From: Alitabrizicola rongguiensis
Lineage (GTDB): Bacteria > Pseudomonadota > Alphaproteobacteria > Rhodobacterales > Rhodobacteraceae
NCBI RefSeq assembly: GCF_021491355.1
Contig: NZ_JAKENF010000001.1
Coordinates: forward strand, 124,001 to 188,000
DNA length: 64,000 nt
Direction of reading: 5' to 3'
This document shows positions 27,786 to 37,577 of this stretch, in pieces. A program made the translations under genes and the position numbers. The notes beneath the pieces were generated by a model. It had not been told where the DNA came from. It was given only the letters and a program-made list of their open reading frames with translations, and searched no databases. How positions within the stretch are numbered: position 1 is the stretch's first letter; each line of letters opens with the position of its first letter.

Positions 27786-30697
27786 CACCCGAGCGCGTCG
27801 TTGCAGCGCTTGCAGGTATGCGGGTGCTTGTGGGTGTTCACATCCGGAAGGATCTTCCAGCAACGCTGGCACTTTTCGCCCGGCGCCAGTTCAAAGACCA
27901 CGCCCACACCCGGCACGTCCGGCAGCCGGAACGCTTCCTGCGGGGCGGGATCGCCGGTCACCACGATGCCCGAGGTGATGCAGAGGTCCGCGAAGGGCAC
28001 GCCCTTCAGAACCGCCAGCACGTCCTTGTCCTCGACATGCACCACCGGCGCCGCTTCAAGGCTCGCGCCGATCACCTTGGCTGTCCGCTGGACCTCGAGC
28101 GCCGCCGTCACCGCGCGGCGGACCTGACGGATCGTCGACCATTTCTCGGCCAGCGCCGGGTTCCGCCAGTTCGCAGGCGTTTCCGGGATGTCCTGCAGAT
28201 GGACCGAGCTGTCCTCACCCGGGAAGCGCGAAAGCCAGACATCCTCCATCGTGAAGACGAGGATCGGCGCAAGCCAGGTCGAGAGGCGGTGGAACAAAAG
28301 GTCCAGCACCGTCCGCGCCGACCGCCGCGTCAGGCTGCCCGGCGCATCGCAGTAAAGCGAGTCCTTCCGGATGTCGAAATAGACCGCCGACAGATCGACC
28401 GTGCAGAACTGGAACAGCTTCTGGAACACGCCCTGGAAGTCATAGGCCGCATAGCCAGCCCGCACCTCGGCATCGAGTTCGGACAGGCGGTGCAGGATCC
28501 AGCGCTCCAGCTCCGGCATCTCAGCCGGCTCCACGCGCTCGGCCTCGGTGAAGCCTGCAAGGTTCCCCAGGATGAAGCGGAGTGTGTTGCGCAGGCGGCG
28601 GTAGCTGTCGGCGGCGCCTTTCAGGATTTCCGGACCGATCCGCAGGTCGATGGTGTAGTCCGACTGCGCGACCCAGAGCCGCAGGATGTCGGCGCCGTAT
28701 TCCTTGACGACCGCCTCCGGCGCCACGGTATTGCCGAGCGACTTGGACATCTTCATGCCCTTCTCGTCCAGCGTGAAGCCGTGGGTCAGCACGCCCCGGT
28801 AGGGCGCGCGGCCCTTGGTGCCGCAGGCCTGCAGCATCGAGGAATGGAACCAGCCGCGATGCTGGTCGGTGCCTTCCAGGTAGAGGTCGGCAATCCCGTC
28901 CTCCGACCCGTCCGGCCTGTCGCGCAGCACGAAGGCATGGGTCGAACCGCTATCGAACCAGACGTCCAGCACGTCCTTCACCTGTTCAAAAAGCGACGGG
29001 TCGTGCAGGGCATCAAGGATGCGCTCCTTGAATCCTTCCACATACCAGACATCCGCGCCGTCCTTCTCGAAGGCCTCGACGATGCGGGCGTTGACGCGGG
29101 CATCCTTCAGCAGGAAGTCCGGATCGGTCGGCTTGGCGCCCTTCTTGACGAAACAGGTCAGCGGCACGCCCCAGGCGCGCTGGCGCGACAGCACCCAGTC
29201 CGGCCGCGCCTCCATCATCGAGTTCAGCCGGTTCCGGCCCGAGGCCGGGGTCCATTCGACCAACTGGTTGATCGAGGTCAGCGCCCGCGAGCGGATCGTG
29301 CGGCCATAGGTCGTCATGCCGTCGTCGAGGTCCTTGTCGATCGCGACGAACCACTGCGGCGTGTTGCGATAGATCAGCGGCGCCTTCGACCGCCAGCTAT
29401 GCGGATAGCTGTGCTTGAGCTTGCCCTTGGCGAACAAGGCCCCGGCATAGGCCAGTTCCTTGATGACGCTGACATTGGCCGGGCCTTCCTTGCCATCGGG
29501 CAGGATGATCGCCTGTCCGCCGAAGATCGGCAGGTCGGTGCGATAGGTGCCGTCGGGTTCGACGTTGTAGGTCATCGGCAGGCCGAACTTCAGGCCCAAC
29601 TGGTAGTCGTCGTCGCCATGGCTGGGGGCGGTATGGACAAAGCCGGTTCCGGCGTCGTCGGTCACATGGTCGCCCGGCAGCACCGGAACGTTGAAGTCCC
29701 ATTCCCGGTTCTCGGTACGGCCCCGGAACGGATGGGCCAGCGTCAGCCCCGCCAGTTCCTCGGCCGAAACGCCGCGCAGCCGCTCAAAGCCGTCCACACG
29801 GGCGGCCTTCATGACCTCGGCCGCCAGCTTGTCGGCCAGCAGCACCGTCTCGCCAACCTTGGCCGTGCTGTTCTCGCCCAGGCCGTTGACCCGGTAGAGG
29901 CCGTAGCTGATCTCGGGGTTGAAGGCGACAGCCCGGTTCTGCGGGATGGTCCATGGGGTCGTCGTCCAGATCACGACCGAGGCAGAGCCGAGATCATCAG
30001 ACGCCCCAACCGGCGCAAACCGCACCCAGATCATGTGGCTGGTGTGGTCGTGATACTCGACCTCGGCCTCGGCCAGCGCGGTCTTCTCGACCGGCGACCA
30101 CATGACCGGCTTCGAGCCCTGATAGAGCGAGCCGTTCATCAGGAACTTCATGAACTCGTCGGCGATCACCGCCTCGGCATGGTAGTCCATCGTCAGATAG
30201 GGATGGTCCCAGTTGCCGGTCACTCCCAGCCGCTTGAACTCCTCGCGCTGGATGTCGATCCAGCCTTCGGCGAACTTCCTGCATTCCTGGCGGAAGGCGA
30301 CGATATCGACGTCGTCCTTGTTCAGGCCCTTGGCGCGGTACTGCTCCTCGATCTTCCATTCGATCGGCAGGCCGTGGCAATCCCAACCCGGCACATAGCG
30401 GGCGTCGCGACCCATCATCTGCTGGCTGCGCACCACCATGTCCTTGAGGATCTTGTTCAGCGCGTGGCCGATATGGAGATGCCCGTTGGCATAGGGAGGG
30501 CCGTCATGCAGGGTGAAGGGAGTGCGGTTGCCCGCCTTTGCCTTTTCGCGAAGGCGGTCATAAACGCGCAGGCGTTCCCACCGGGCGAGCCATTCCGGCT
30601 CGCGCTGCGGCAGGCCCGCGCGCATGGGAAACTCGGTTTCGGGCAAAAAGACGGTGTCGCGGTAGTCGGCGGCGGTATCGGTCGTTTCGGCGCACAT
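27785..30697 (-). CDS. ileS: Isoleucyl-tRNA synthetase
   Basis: 970-residue class Ia synthetase charging tRNA-Ile. HIGH is at residues 75-78 (HLHIGHAL), with a CP1 editing domain in the middle containing TTPWTIPQNRAVAFNP. KMSKS is intact (MKMSKSLGNTV, about residue 660), and a C-terminal zinc site has CQRCW and CKRC pairs. Mupirocin-sensitive IleS1-type architecture. A mini-ORF with isoleucine codons lies 83 bases upstream. ogt is coupled downstream. Confidence 0.98.
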   Translation of the reverse strand: MCAETTDTAADYRDTVFLPETEFPMRAGLPQREPEWLARWERLRVYDRLREKAKAGNRTPFTLHDGPPYANGHLHIGHALNKILKDMVVRSQQMMGRDARYVPGWDCHGLPIEWKIEEQYRAKGLNKDDVDIVAFRQECRKFAEGWIDIQREEFKRLGVTGNWDHPYLTMDYHAEAVIADEFMKFLMNGSLYQGSKPVMWSPVEKTALAEAEVEYHDHTSHMIWVRFAPVGASDDLGSASVVIWTTTPWTIPQNRAVAFNPEISYGLYRVNGLGENSTAKVGETVLLADKLAAEVMKAARVDGFERLRGVSAEELAGLTLAHPFRGRTENREWDFNVPVLPGDHVTDDAGTGFVHTAPSHGDDDYQLGLKFGLPMTYNVEPDGTYRTDLPIFGGQAIILPDGKEGPANVSVIKELAYAGALFAKGKLKHSYPHSWRSKAPLIYRNTPQWFVAIDKDLDDGMTTYGRTIRSRALTSINQLVEWTPASGRNRLNSMMEARPDWVLSRQRAWGVPLTCFVKKGAKPTDPDFLLKDARVNARIVEAFEKDGADVWYVEGFKERILDALHDPSLFEQVKDVLDVWFDSGSTHAFVLRDRPDGSEDGIADLYLEGTDQHRGWFHSSMLQACGTKGRAPYRGVLTHGFTLDEKGMKMSKSLGNTVAPEAVVKEYGADILRLWVAQSDYTIDLRIGPEILKGAADSYRRLRNTLRFILGNLAGFTEAERVEPAEMPELERWILHRLSELDAEVRAGYAAYDFQGVFQKLFQFCTVDLSAVYFDIRKDSLYCDAPGSLTRRSARTVLDLLFHRLSTWLAPILVFTMEDVWLSRFPGEDSSVHLQDIPETPANWRNPALAEKWSTIRQVRRAVTAALEVQRTAKVIGASLEAAPVVHVEDKDVLAVLKGVPFADLCITSGIVVTGDPAPQEAFRLPDVPGVGVVFELAPGEKCQRCWKILPDVNTHKHPHTCKRCNDALG

Positions 30698-30780
30698 CGG
30701 ATGCGGTCCTTCGGAGAATCGGCGAACGGTGGAATGAAGGGCGGTGCGGCGCGGCAGGCACCTTGTCCCGGCGCCTGAGG

Positions 30781-30831
30781 TCAGGTCGCCGGGCCGATAA
30801 TTCGCAGGATCATCGCCAGCCGATCAGTCAT
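30781..30831 (-). promoter_or_regulatory. Possible leader mini-ORF upstream of ileS
   Basis: A 16-codon frame (MTDRLAMILRIIGPAT) begins at ATG 30831 with AAGG upstream and ends 83 bases before the ileS ATG. Three of sixteen codons are isoleucine, two adjacent. Downstream the RNA can fold CAGGCGCC with GGTGCCTG. This is reminiscent of a translational attenuator sensing Ile-tRNA, but it is too short to be sure it is translated. Confidence 0.3.
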
Positions 30832-30893
30832 GGCGGCCTTATAGACGCGGTCGTGGGGGCGGTCCAGCCTGCGAACGGTCGGAAAACTGCGAC

Positions 30894-33659
30894 CTATCCG
30901 GCCTTTTGCCCGCTTTCGCCCGACTGCGCCCCCGCCCACCGGTTCAGCCAAGCCAGGCCTGCCAGCAACAGGCCGAGCCCGAGGAACGAGAACACCCGGC
31001 TCAGCCCGGTCAGCCCCGAGGCGTCGATCAGGAAGACCTTGGCGATGGTCAGCGCGATAATCGCCATGGCAATGCGCCGGAGCACCGAGGATCGCCGCGC
31101 GATCGCCTGGTAAAGCAGCAGCGCACCGGTCACCATCAACGCGATCGTGTAGCTGTAAAGCTCGGGCTGGGTCACACCCTCGACCGACAGGATGTCGCCG
31201 CGCCAGAAGCGGCGGATTTCCAGCCCAACGTAAAGCGCCGCCAGGACGCATCCCGCCCCGAGGAACCCCAGCCGCAGCAGGCGGGGCAGGTTCAGGACAA
31301 GCCGCGGCGCCGCCAGCAACACCAGCGCCGGCATCAAGTATGTCACCATCAGCGTGTCGAAGACCAGCGGCCCGCGGACCGGCTGCACCTTGAACAGCCA
31401 GCCATCAGCCAGAAGCGGGTTGGCCGGAACAGCAGCGCCCAGAAGTCCGGCCGCCGCGATCACCCCGCCAAGTGCCGCAAGCCCGCCCCTCAGCGGGCGG
31501 AGCGGGCCGCCGAGCGGCATACGATAGAGCTGAACCACCATCAGGATCAGCCAGGGCATCGCGTTCAGCGTCAGCTCGAGCGCCTCGCCCGACCAGTCGG
31601 CCAGCGACGAATAGCCGAGCGCCCGGGCAATCAGCACGTTAGCGAATAGAGCCGTGAAGCCCGCCACACCGGATTCAAGCACGCCTCTCGCTGTCACCCT
31701 GTCCAAAGGCAGCAGCAGGACCAGCGCCCCCGCAAGAGCAAGGATCACCCCGCCATAGACCGCCAGAACCGGCAGGAGTGCCGCCGTCAGGGCCCAGTCG
31801 GCGCCCGGATCGATGGTGATCCGCCAGCCCAGGACCGCGACCCCGACCTGCACGAGGACCGACAGCTCGCGCAGGTCGAAACGCCGGTCGAGCCCCGCCG
31901 TGGCCAGCACGAGCACCGCCAGCGCCAGCGTCAACGCCTCGCCCGACGTCACCAGGAACAGCGCCAGCGCGATCAGGACCAGAGCCGCGATTGTCGCATA
32001 GGCTGGCCGCCGGTGGTCGGCACCATCCCGCGCGGCGAAGCGCAGCGCGAAGGCCACCATCAGCGCCGCCCCCGCCATGACATGCAGCGCCCATACATAG
32101 TCGCCCAGCACAAGCGATGGCCTCCAGACCTGATCGAGCCCGAACAGGACCAGAGGCAGGGGCAGGATCGCGCCCAAGCCGAAGGCGATTCCGAGGCGCC
32201 CCGCCGTGACCGCCTTCTGGAACGCCGCAAGACTGATGAGCGCGGTCAGTGCCACGAGGATGGTCACCGTCCACGGGGCAGAGGTTTCCGGCGGACGCAG
32301 GGCAAGAGCCTGTTGGTGGAACGCCTGCCCAAGCGGCCCTGTCATGCCCTCGGTCATGATCCGCAGGCCGAAACCGATGGCGGGCAGCAGCGCCAGATCG
32401 TCCAGCCCCGGCGCGCGATCGGCCCAGACGAGGTAGGCGATCGCCAGTCCGGCCAGCACCCCGAGCGCGATCCAGGCCTCCGCCGTGGTTTGTGCATCGC
32501 TGGTGGTGATGAAGAATGCGCTGGCAAGAACCGCCCCGGCAGCCAGCCGCACCGGAAAACCCGGCCAGGGATGCTTTGCCCTGCCAATCATCCAGGGCAG
32601 CACGGCCGGTCCCTCATGCTGGGGAACGATGTCGAAGGTCGGCAGGATGGTCGTGGCAAGGGCCAGCACCGCCAGCATTGAAACCCAGCCCGGCGCCCCC
32701 GCACCGGCCAGCATCATCAGGTAGCCGAACCCATAGCCAAGGATCAGCGCCAGGACCGAGATCCAACCCCAACGGCGAACGGCATCGACGGCAAGGCCGG
32801 TGGCCGCGATCAGCGCGTAGTAGCCGTAAAGCCAAGGTGGCGTCTCGGTATCGCTTCCGACCAGAAAGGGAGCGGCGCTGGCACCGATCAGGCCCACCGC
32901 GACAAGGAATGGCTAGTTCCGCCAGCCAAGGCCGATCGCCAGAGCGGCGGTCGCAACCAGCCTCGCGAAGGTCACTTCCGGGCCGTAAAGCCCATAGAGG
33001 AGCCGCCCGGCGATGATCCCGGCAAAGATCGACACGAGACCCGCCCCGGAAAAGACCGCGGGCAGGTGCAGCGTCGCCTGTTTCGGGTCATCGACGCGGC
33101 GGCGCAGCCACTCGCCGGCGCCGATCAGCGCCAGCCCGAACAGGATCGCGAGCGCGACCCGGACCGGCGGCGGCAGCAGCCCCTTCTCGATCCCGTACTG
33201 CACGAAAAACACGCCCGCTGCCGCCAGCGATGCCGCCGAAACAAGGTAGACCCAGTTTCCCTTCACCCAGGCGGCAAGCTCGGGCATGCGGTCGCGCCTG
33301 AGAACGATCGGCCGGTCCTGGTCGGAGACAGCAGTGGACGGCCCGCGTGCGCGCTCCACTACGGGAGGGGGCCGGTCTGGCGCAACTTCGCGTGCGACGA
33401 CGGAACCGGTCTCGGCGCTCTCGGTCGCTTGCGGGGCGTCAGGAGCAGGCTTGACCTCACCCTGCGGCTCGGGCCAGGCGATGTCCGGCACGGGTTCCGC
33501 AGGCGAGACTGGACTTTGTGAAACCACTACCGGATGGGGTGCGGACTCAAGCAGCGCCACTCGGCGCTTGAGCCTGGACAGCCCGACCAGTGCCGCAATC
33601 AGGCCGATCGGCAGGCCCAACACATAAGCGAAGGCGAGCAATCCCAGGAGCACTTCCAT
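30894..33659 (-). pseudogene. DUF2339 multi-spanning membrane protein interrupted by an in-frame amber codon
   Basis: From ATG 33659 (GGAAGGGG upstream) a 248-codon N-terminal part runs to a TAG at 32913-32915, ending GLGWRN. The same frame continues immediately as PFLVAVGLIGASAAPFLVGSD for about 670 more codons to 30894. The N-terminal part has a helix (about 1-25), a charged Pro/Glu linker and the first membrane helices. The rest has more than twenty hydrophobic segments typical of DUF2339. No frameshift is needed; one base change (for example CAG to TAG) would restore about 920 residues, the family's usual size. Function of the family is unknown. Reinitiation at GTG 32897 is possible. It lies downstream of the ycjX/ycjF pair. 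Confidence 0.85.
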
Positions 33660-33736
33660 ATACGCCCCTTCCGGCAAGATGCTGACGGGATGTTAGAGCC
33701 GGTCAGCCAGTCTGGATAGGTCCCTCTTTGCCGTTC

Positions 33737-34744
33737 TCAGCGCGGTCCCGTCGCGTCATCACCCGTGCCGAACAGCCCCGCCAACCCGCGCGAGATAAGG
33801 TTGGTAACCTTGGGCTTCGCCAGCGCCCTAAACGGCAGCGGTCGACAGACCTCCATCGCGGCAACGCCGACCCTGGCGGTGAGCGAGCCGTTGATCACAC
33901 CCTCGCCAAAGCGCTTGGAGATGCGCGACAGCACACCGCCGCCCGCGACCGAGTGGATCAGATCATCGCCCACGGCCAGCGCGCCGGTCGCCGCGAGATG
34001 GGTCATCACCCCCCGCAGAAGGCGCAGGCTGCCTAGCGTCCCCGACCGACCGCCATAGATCGAGGCGATCCGACCGATCATCCGCACGTTGGCGTAAAGC
34101 GCCGTCGCCACATCGGCCAGCGCGAGCGGCACCAGCGCCGTCACCGTCGCCACCTGCCGCGCCGCCGCCTCGATCTCGCGCCGGGCGGCCTGATCTGGGC
34201 CGGAGAGCAGTTCTTGCTCGGCCAGCGCCAGAAGCCCGTCGGCATCGAACACCTCGGGCGCGCGTTTGGCGAGCCGTGCGCGGGCGTCGGCAAGTTCGGG
34301 GCGGCCGGCATAGATCGCCTCCAGCCCTTCGACCACGCCGCGAGCCGCCTTGATATCCAGCGCCTCATGCGCCGCCTCGGCCCTTGTCCGCAGATGGTCG
34401 ATCCGGGCCATCCGCGCGAAGACCAGAAGCTCGCGCAGCGCCAGAAGCAAGGCCGCCAAGACCGCGAGTCCGACCAAGACGAGGGCGATCCAGCCGAGGA
34501 TTGTGTTGGACGCCAGAAGATCGGTGACGAATGTCCAGGCCGCCACCGACAAGACGAAGGTGAAAAGTGTGCCGAAAGCCCAGAGCGCAAAGCGGTTCAG
34601 CGGCGAGGACTTGGCCCGCACCAGCCGAACTGCCGGCATGTCCATCCCCAGATCGGGGACCGGCGGCACACTGGCGGGCGTTGGGTCGTCCTCACGCTCC
34701 TCGCGCTCGATCAGCACCGGTTTCATCGGTCGCGGTTCAGTCAC
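33737..34744 (-). CDS. YcjF/TIGR01620 family membrane protein (DUF697)
   Basis: 335-residue inner-membrane protein. The cytoplasmic Pro-rich N-terminus is about 1-45. Two transmembrane helices follow (about 52-72 and 82-103), then a soluble helical region, and the DUF697 segment with LVPLALADVATALYANVRMIGRIASIYGGR and GDDLIHSVAGGG. The family is encoded next to the YcjX P-loop protein and is stress-induced in enterobacteria; the exact role is unknown. Its ATG overlaps the ycjX stop by four bases. Confidence 0.9.
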   Translation of the reverse strand: MTEPRPMKPVLIEREEREDDPTPASVPPVPDLGMDMPAVRLVRAKSSPLNRFALWAFGTLFTFVLSVAAWTFVTDLLASNTILGWIALVLVGLAVLAALLLALRELLVFARMARIDHLRTRAEAAHEALDIKAARGVVEGLEAIYAGRPELADARARLAKRAPEVFDADGLLALAEQELLSGPDQAARREIEAAARQVATVTALVPLALADVATALYANVRMIGRIASIYGGRSGTLGSLRLLRGVMTHLAATGALAVGDDLIHSVAGGGVLSRISKRFGEGVINGSLTARVGVAAMEVCRPLPFRALAKPKVTNLISRGLAGLFGTGDDATGPR

Positions 34745-36153
34745 AGCCGGTCTCCGATCAGAAACTCCGCCGCACGGTCAAGGCGAATATGGGGCGGTCC
34801 CTCGTTCGGACCAAGGTTCATGCGGGCCGGGGCGAAGGCCATGACCTGGTAATCGACGTCCAGCCACTTCTCGGCTCCTTCCCGCGCCGGAGCCATCAAT
34901 CGGGCCGGATCGGCGGGCAGTTCGCCTGCATACATCGTCGCCATCTTGCCGGTCGAAATCAGCCGCCCTCGCACGGCCGGAACCACATGACCGTCATGCT
35001 GCAACTCTTCTTCCACCGTCGCCCGAACCGAGGCCAGCGACATTGCCGCGATCTGGGCCCCGGCAAAGGCCGCGCGATCCTTCGCGTCGCGCAGCATCGC
35101 CTCCATGATCGCGGTGAGGCGGGGATGCTGGACATGGTGCAGATGATCGGCCTTGGTGGCGGCGAAGAGCACCTTCTCCACCCGCCGACCGAGCAGGATC
35201 GAGGACAGGAAATCGTTCTTGCCCGGCCGGAACGCCGTCAGGATCTCGGCCATCGTCCGGCGCAGGTCCTCGACCGCCTGCGGTCCGGCATGGATCGCGC
35301 CAAGGGCATCGATCAGCACCACCTGCCGATCGATGCGGCTGAAATGATCGCGGAAAAAGGGCCGCACCACCTCGCGTTTGTAGGCGTCGTAACGCCGTTC
35401 CATCTCGCGCCAGAGGCTGCCACGCGGAGTGCTGGCCGGCATCGGCAGGGGCGCGAAGGTCAGTGCCGGCGATCCGGCCAGATCGCCCGGCATCAGGAAC
35501 CGCCCCGGCGTGCAGTCGGAATAACCCGCCTCGCGCGCAGCTGTCAGGTAAGTGGTGAAGGCCGCCGCCAGCGCCTGCGCCTTGGGTTCTTCCAGACGAA
35601 GGCTGCCATCCTCGGCGCGCGCCGTGGCCAGAAAGTCCGCCGCCATCGGCCGCTTGCCGATCCGCTCAAGCGTCGCCTCGGACCATTCGGCATAAGACTT
35701 GTCCATCAGCGCGAGGTCCATCAGCCACTCACCGGGATAGTCCACGATGTCCAGATGCACGGTCCGTGGCCCACCGAGTGAGGCGAAGAGCCCCACCGGC
35801 TGCACCCGGAACGACAGGCGCAACTCGGAAACCGTGCGGGTCGAGGCCGGCCAGCGCGGGTCATCGCCGGTCAGCGCCGCCATATGGGTCTCGAAATCGA
35901 AACGCGCCACCGTGTCATGCGGCTGCGGCTGCAACCATGCCGCCGAGATCCGCCCCTCGGCGGCAGCGGACAATTGCGGCATGCGCCCCCGGTTCATCAG
36001 GTTGGCGACCAGCCCGGTGATGAATACAGTCTTGCCCGAGCGCGACAGGCCCGTGACCCCCAGCCGGATCACCGGCTCGAAAAAGGTATTCGACACCGAG
36101 GCGAAGGCGCCCTCGACGCTTCGCGTCAACCCATCAGCAATCGAGCCCAGCAC
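34741..36153 (-). CDS. ycjX: YcjX family P-loop NTPase (DUF463)
   Basis: 470 residues. The Walker A-like motif GLSRSGKT is at 35-42 in the family context [23 protein letters not shown]. Later segments [16 protein letters not shown] (G3-like), VLIDALGAI and [14 protein letters not shown] (TKAD, guanine-specificity-like) point to GTP binding. Enterobacterial relatives are heat-shock or stress genes. Coupled to the ycjF-type gene, and divergent from truA with 118 bases between. Confidence 0.92.
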   Translation of the reverse strand: MLGSIADGLTRSVEGAFASVSNTFFEPVIRLGVTGLSRSGKTVFITGLVANLMNRGRMPQLSAAAEGRISAAWLQPQPHDTVARFDFETHMAALTGDDPRWPASTRTVSELRLSFRVQPVGLFASLGGPRTVHLDIVDYPGEWLMDLALMDKSYAEWSEATLERIGKRPMAADFLATARAEDGSLRLEEPKAQALAAAFTTYLTAAREAGYSDCTPGRFLMPGDLAGSPALTFAPLPMPASTPRGSLWREMERRYDAYKREVVRPFFRDHFSRIDRQVVLIDALGAIHAGPQAVEDLRRTMAEILTAFRPGKNDFLSSILLGRRVEKVLFAATKADHLHHVQHPRLTAIMEAMLRDAKDRAAFAGAQIAAMSLASVRATVEEELQHDGHVVPAVRGRLISTGKMATMYAGELPADPARLMAPAREGAEKWLDVDYQVMAFAPARMNLGPNEGPPHIRLDRAAEFLIGDRL

Positions 36154-36271
36154 AGCCTGTCCCTTGTTCGTTCAGGCTCAAGATATGCACGCAGTGCAAG
36201 GATGGATAGGGGGCGCCCCTCAGCGCGGCTCGCCGTTGCCCTCTGCCCCGTTCCGCGCTACCCCCGGGGCC

Positions 36272-37072
36272 ATGCCCAGATACGCGCTCAGGATCGAATA
36301 TGACGGCGTCCCCTTCGCGGGATGGCAGCGGCAGGCGGGCCAGCCCTCCGTGCAGGAAGCGGTCGAGACGGCCCTGTCCAAGCTCGAGCCGGACGTGCCA
36401 TCCATCGCCGCAGCCGGTCGCACCGATGCAGGCGTCCATGCGATGGCCCAGGTCGCCCATTGTGACCTTGCCAAGGACTGGGATCCCTTCCGCCTGTCCG
36501 AAGCCCTGAACTGGCACCTAAAGCCCGCGCCGGTCGCCATCACTGCCTGCGCCCGCGTATCCCACGAGTTTCACGCCCGCTTTTCGGCGGTCGAACGGCG
36601 CTACCTGTTCCGCCTCGTCGCCCGCCGTGCTCCGGTTACCCATGACAGGGGACGTGTCTGGCAGGTGCTGAACCGGCTCGACGTTGCGGCGATGCGCGCA
36701 GGAGCAGAGTACCTCGTAGGGCGGCACGACTTCACCACCTTCCGCTCGGTGATGTGCCAGTCGAACTCGCCGGTGAAGACGCTGGACGATATCACGGTGA
36801 CCGAACACGCCTATCCGGGTGGCGCCGAATATCGCTTCGCGCTCCGCGCCCGCAGCTTCCTGCACAACCAGGTCCGTTCGATCGTCGGCACGCTGGAGCG
36901 GGTTGGCGCAGGCTCCTGGTCGCCAATCGATGTGAAGACAGCGCTCGACGCCCACGATCGCGCCGCCTGCGGCCCTGTCTGCCCGCCGCAGGGGCTCTAC
37001 CTTGTCGGCGTTTCCTACCTAATCGACCCCTTCGCCAGCACGGGCGAACCCGTAGCCAACGATCTGCCCTGA
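36272..37072 (+). CDS. truA: tRNA pseudouridine(38-40) synthase TruA
   Basis: 266-residue pseudouridine synthase modifying positions 38-40 of the anticodon stem. The start [19 protein letters not shown] is standard. The catalytic aspartate is D52 in [11 protein letters not shown], followed by [23 protein letters not shown] and [14 protein letters not shown] much longer frame opens at 35747 but lies antisense to ycjX; ATG 36272 matches the family. Ten bases separate it from the HugZ-like gene. Confidence 0.97.
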   Translation: MPRYALRIEYDGVPFAGWQRQAGQPSVQEAVETALSKLEPDVPSIAAAGRTDAGVHAMAQVAHCDLAKDWDPFRLSEALNWHLKPAPVAITACARVSHEFHARFSAVERRYLFRLVARRAPVTHDRGRVWQVLNRLDVAAMRAGAEYLVGRHDFTTFRSVMCQSNSPVKTLDDITVTEHAYPGGAEYRFALRARSFLHNQVRSIVGTLERVGAGSWSPIDVKTALDAHDRAACGPVCPPQGLYLVGVSYLIDPFASTGEPVANDLP

Positions 37073-37082
37073 GGAAGGCCCG

Positions 37083-37574
37083 ATGCCCGACCGCAACGAT
37101 CCGTTCCTACCACCGGATGACGAGGGCCGCGCCCTCGCCCGCCGCCTGCTGGCCGAGGCGCGGCATGCGGCGCTTGCCTATGCGGACCCGGCTGCCGGAA
37201 CCCCGATGATCAGCCGCATCGCCTTTGGCCTAGGCTGCGATGGGACACCGGTTACCCTCATCTCAACCTTGTCGGCTCATGACGCGGGACTCAGGGCGCA
37301 ACCGCTCGCCTCGGTCATGGTCGGCGAACCCGGCGCAAAGGGCGACCCCCTCACCCATCCGCGCCTGATGGTGCAGGTGCGGGCCGAACCACTTGACCGT
37401 GCCGCGCCCGACCTTTCCGCGATCCGCGAACGCTGGCTCGCCGATCATCCGAAGTCGAGGCTCTACATCGACTTTGCCGATTTCGGCTTCTTCCGCCTCA
37501 CGCCCATCGCGGCATTGCTGAACGGCGGCTTCGGCCGGGCGATGAAACTCGCCCCGGCCGATCTGCGTCCGTGA
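37083..37574 (+). CDS. Pyridoxamine 5'-phosphate oxidase-like (HugZ family) protein
   Basis: 163-residue split-barrel flavin-binding-type protein. Typical elements are the N-terminal EGRALARRLLAEARHAALAY, PMISRIAFGLGCDGTPVTLIS, the central SVMVGEPG..GDPLTHPRLMVQV segment and the C-terminal YIDFADFGFFRLTPIAALLNGGFGRA. Relatives bind FMN or heme (HugZ heme oxygenase); the short single-domain form here cannot be assigned a reaction. ATG 37083 has GAGGAAGG upstream and probably belongs to a two-gene unit with truA. Confidence 0.88.
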   Translation: MPDRNDPFLPPDDEGRALARRLLAEARHAALAYADPAAGTPMISRIAFGLGCDGTPVTLISTLSAHDAGLRAQPLASVMVGEPGAKGDPLTHPRLMVQVRAEPLDRAAPDLSAIRERWLADHPKSRLYIDFADFGFFRLTPIAALLNGGFGRAMKLAPADLRP

Positions 37575-37577
37575 TCC

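Noticed and set aside
27818-30778. 986-codon open frame antisense to ileS
   Set aside because: It mirrors a complete isoleucyl-tRNA synthetase; the reverse frame stays open because of G/C-rich third positions. The translation is His/Arg/Asp-rich with no domain.
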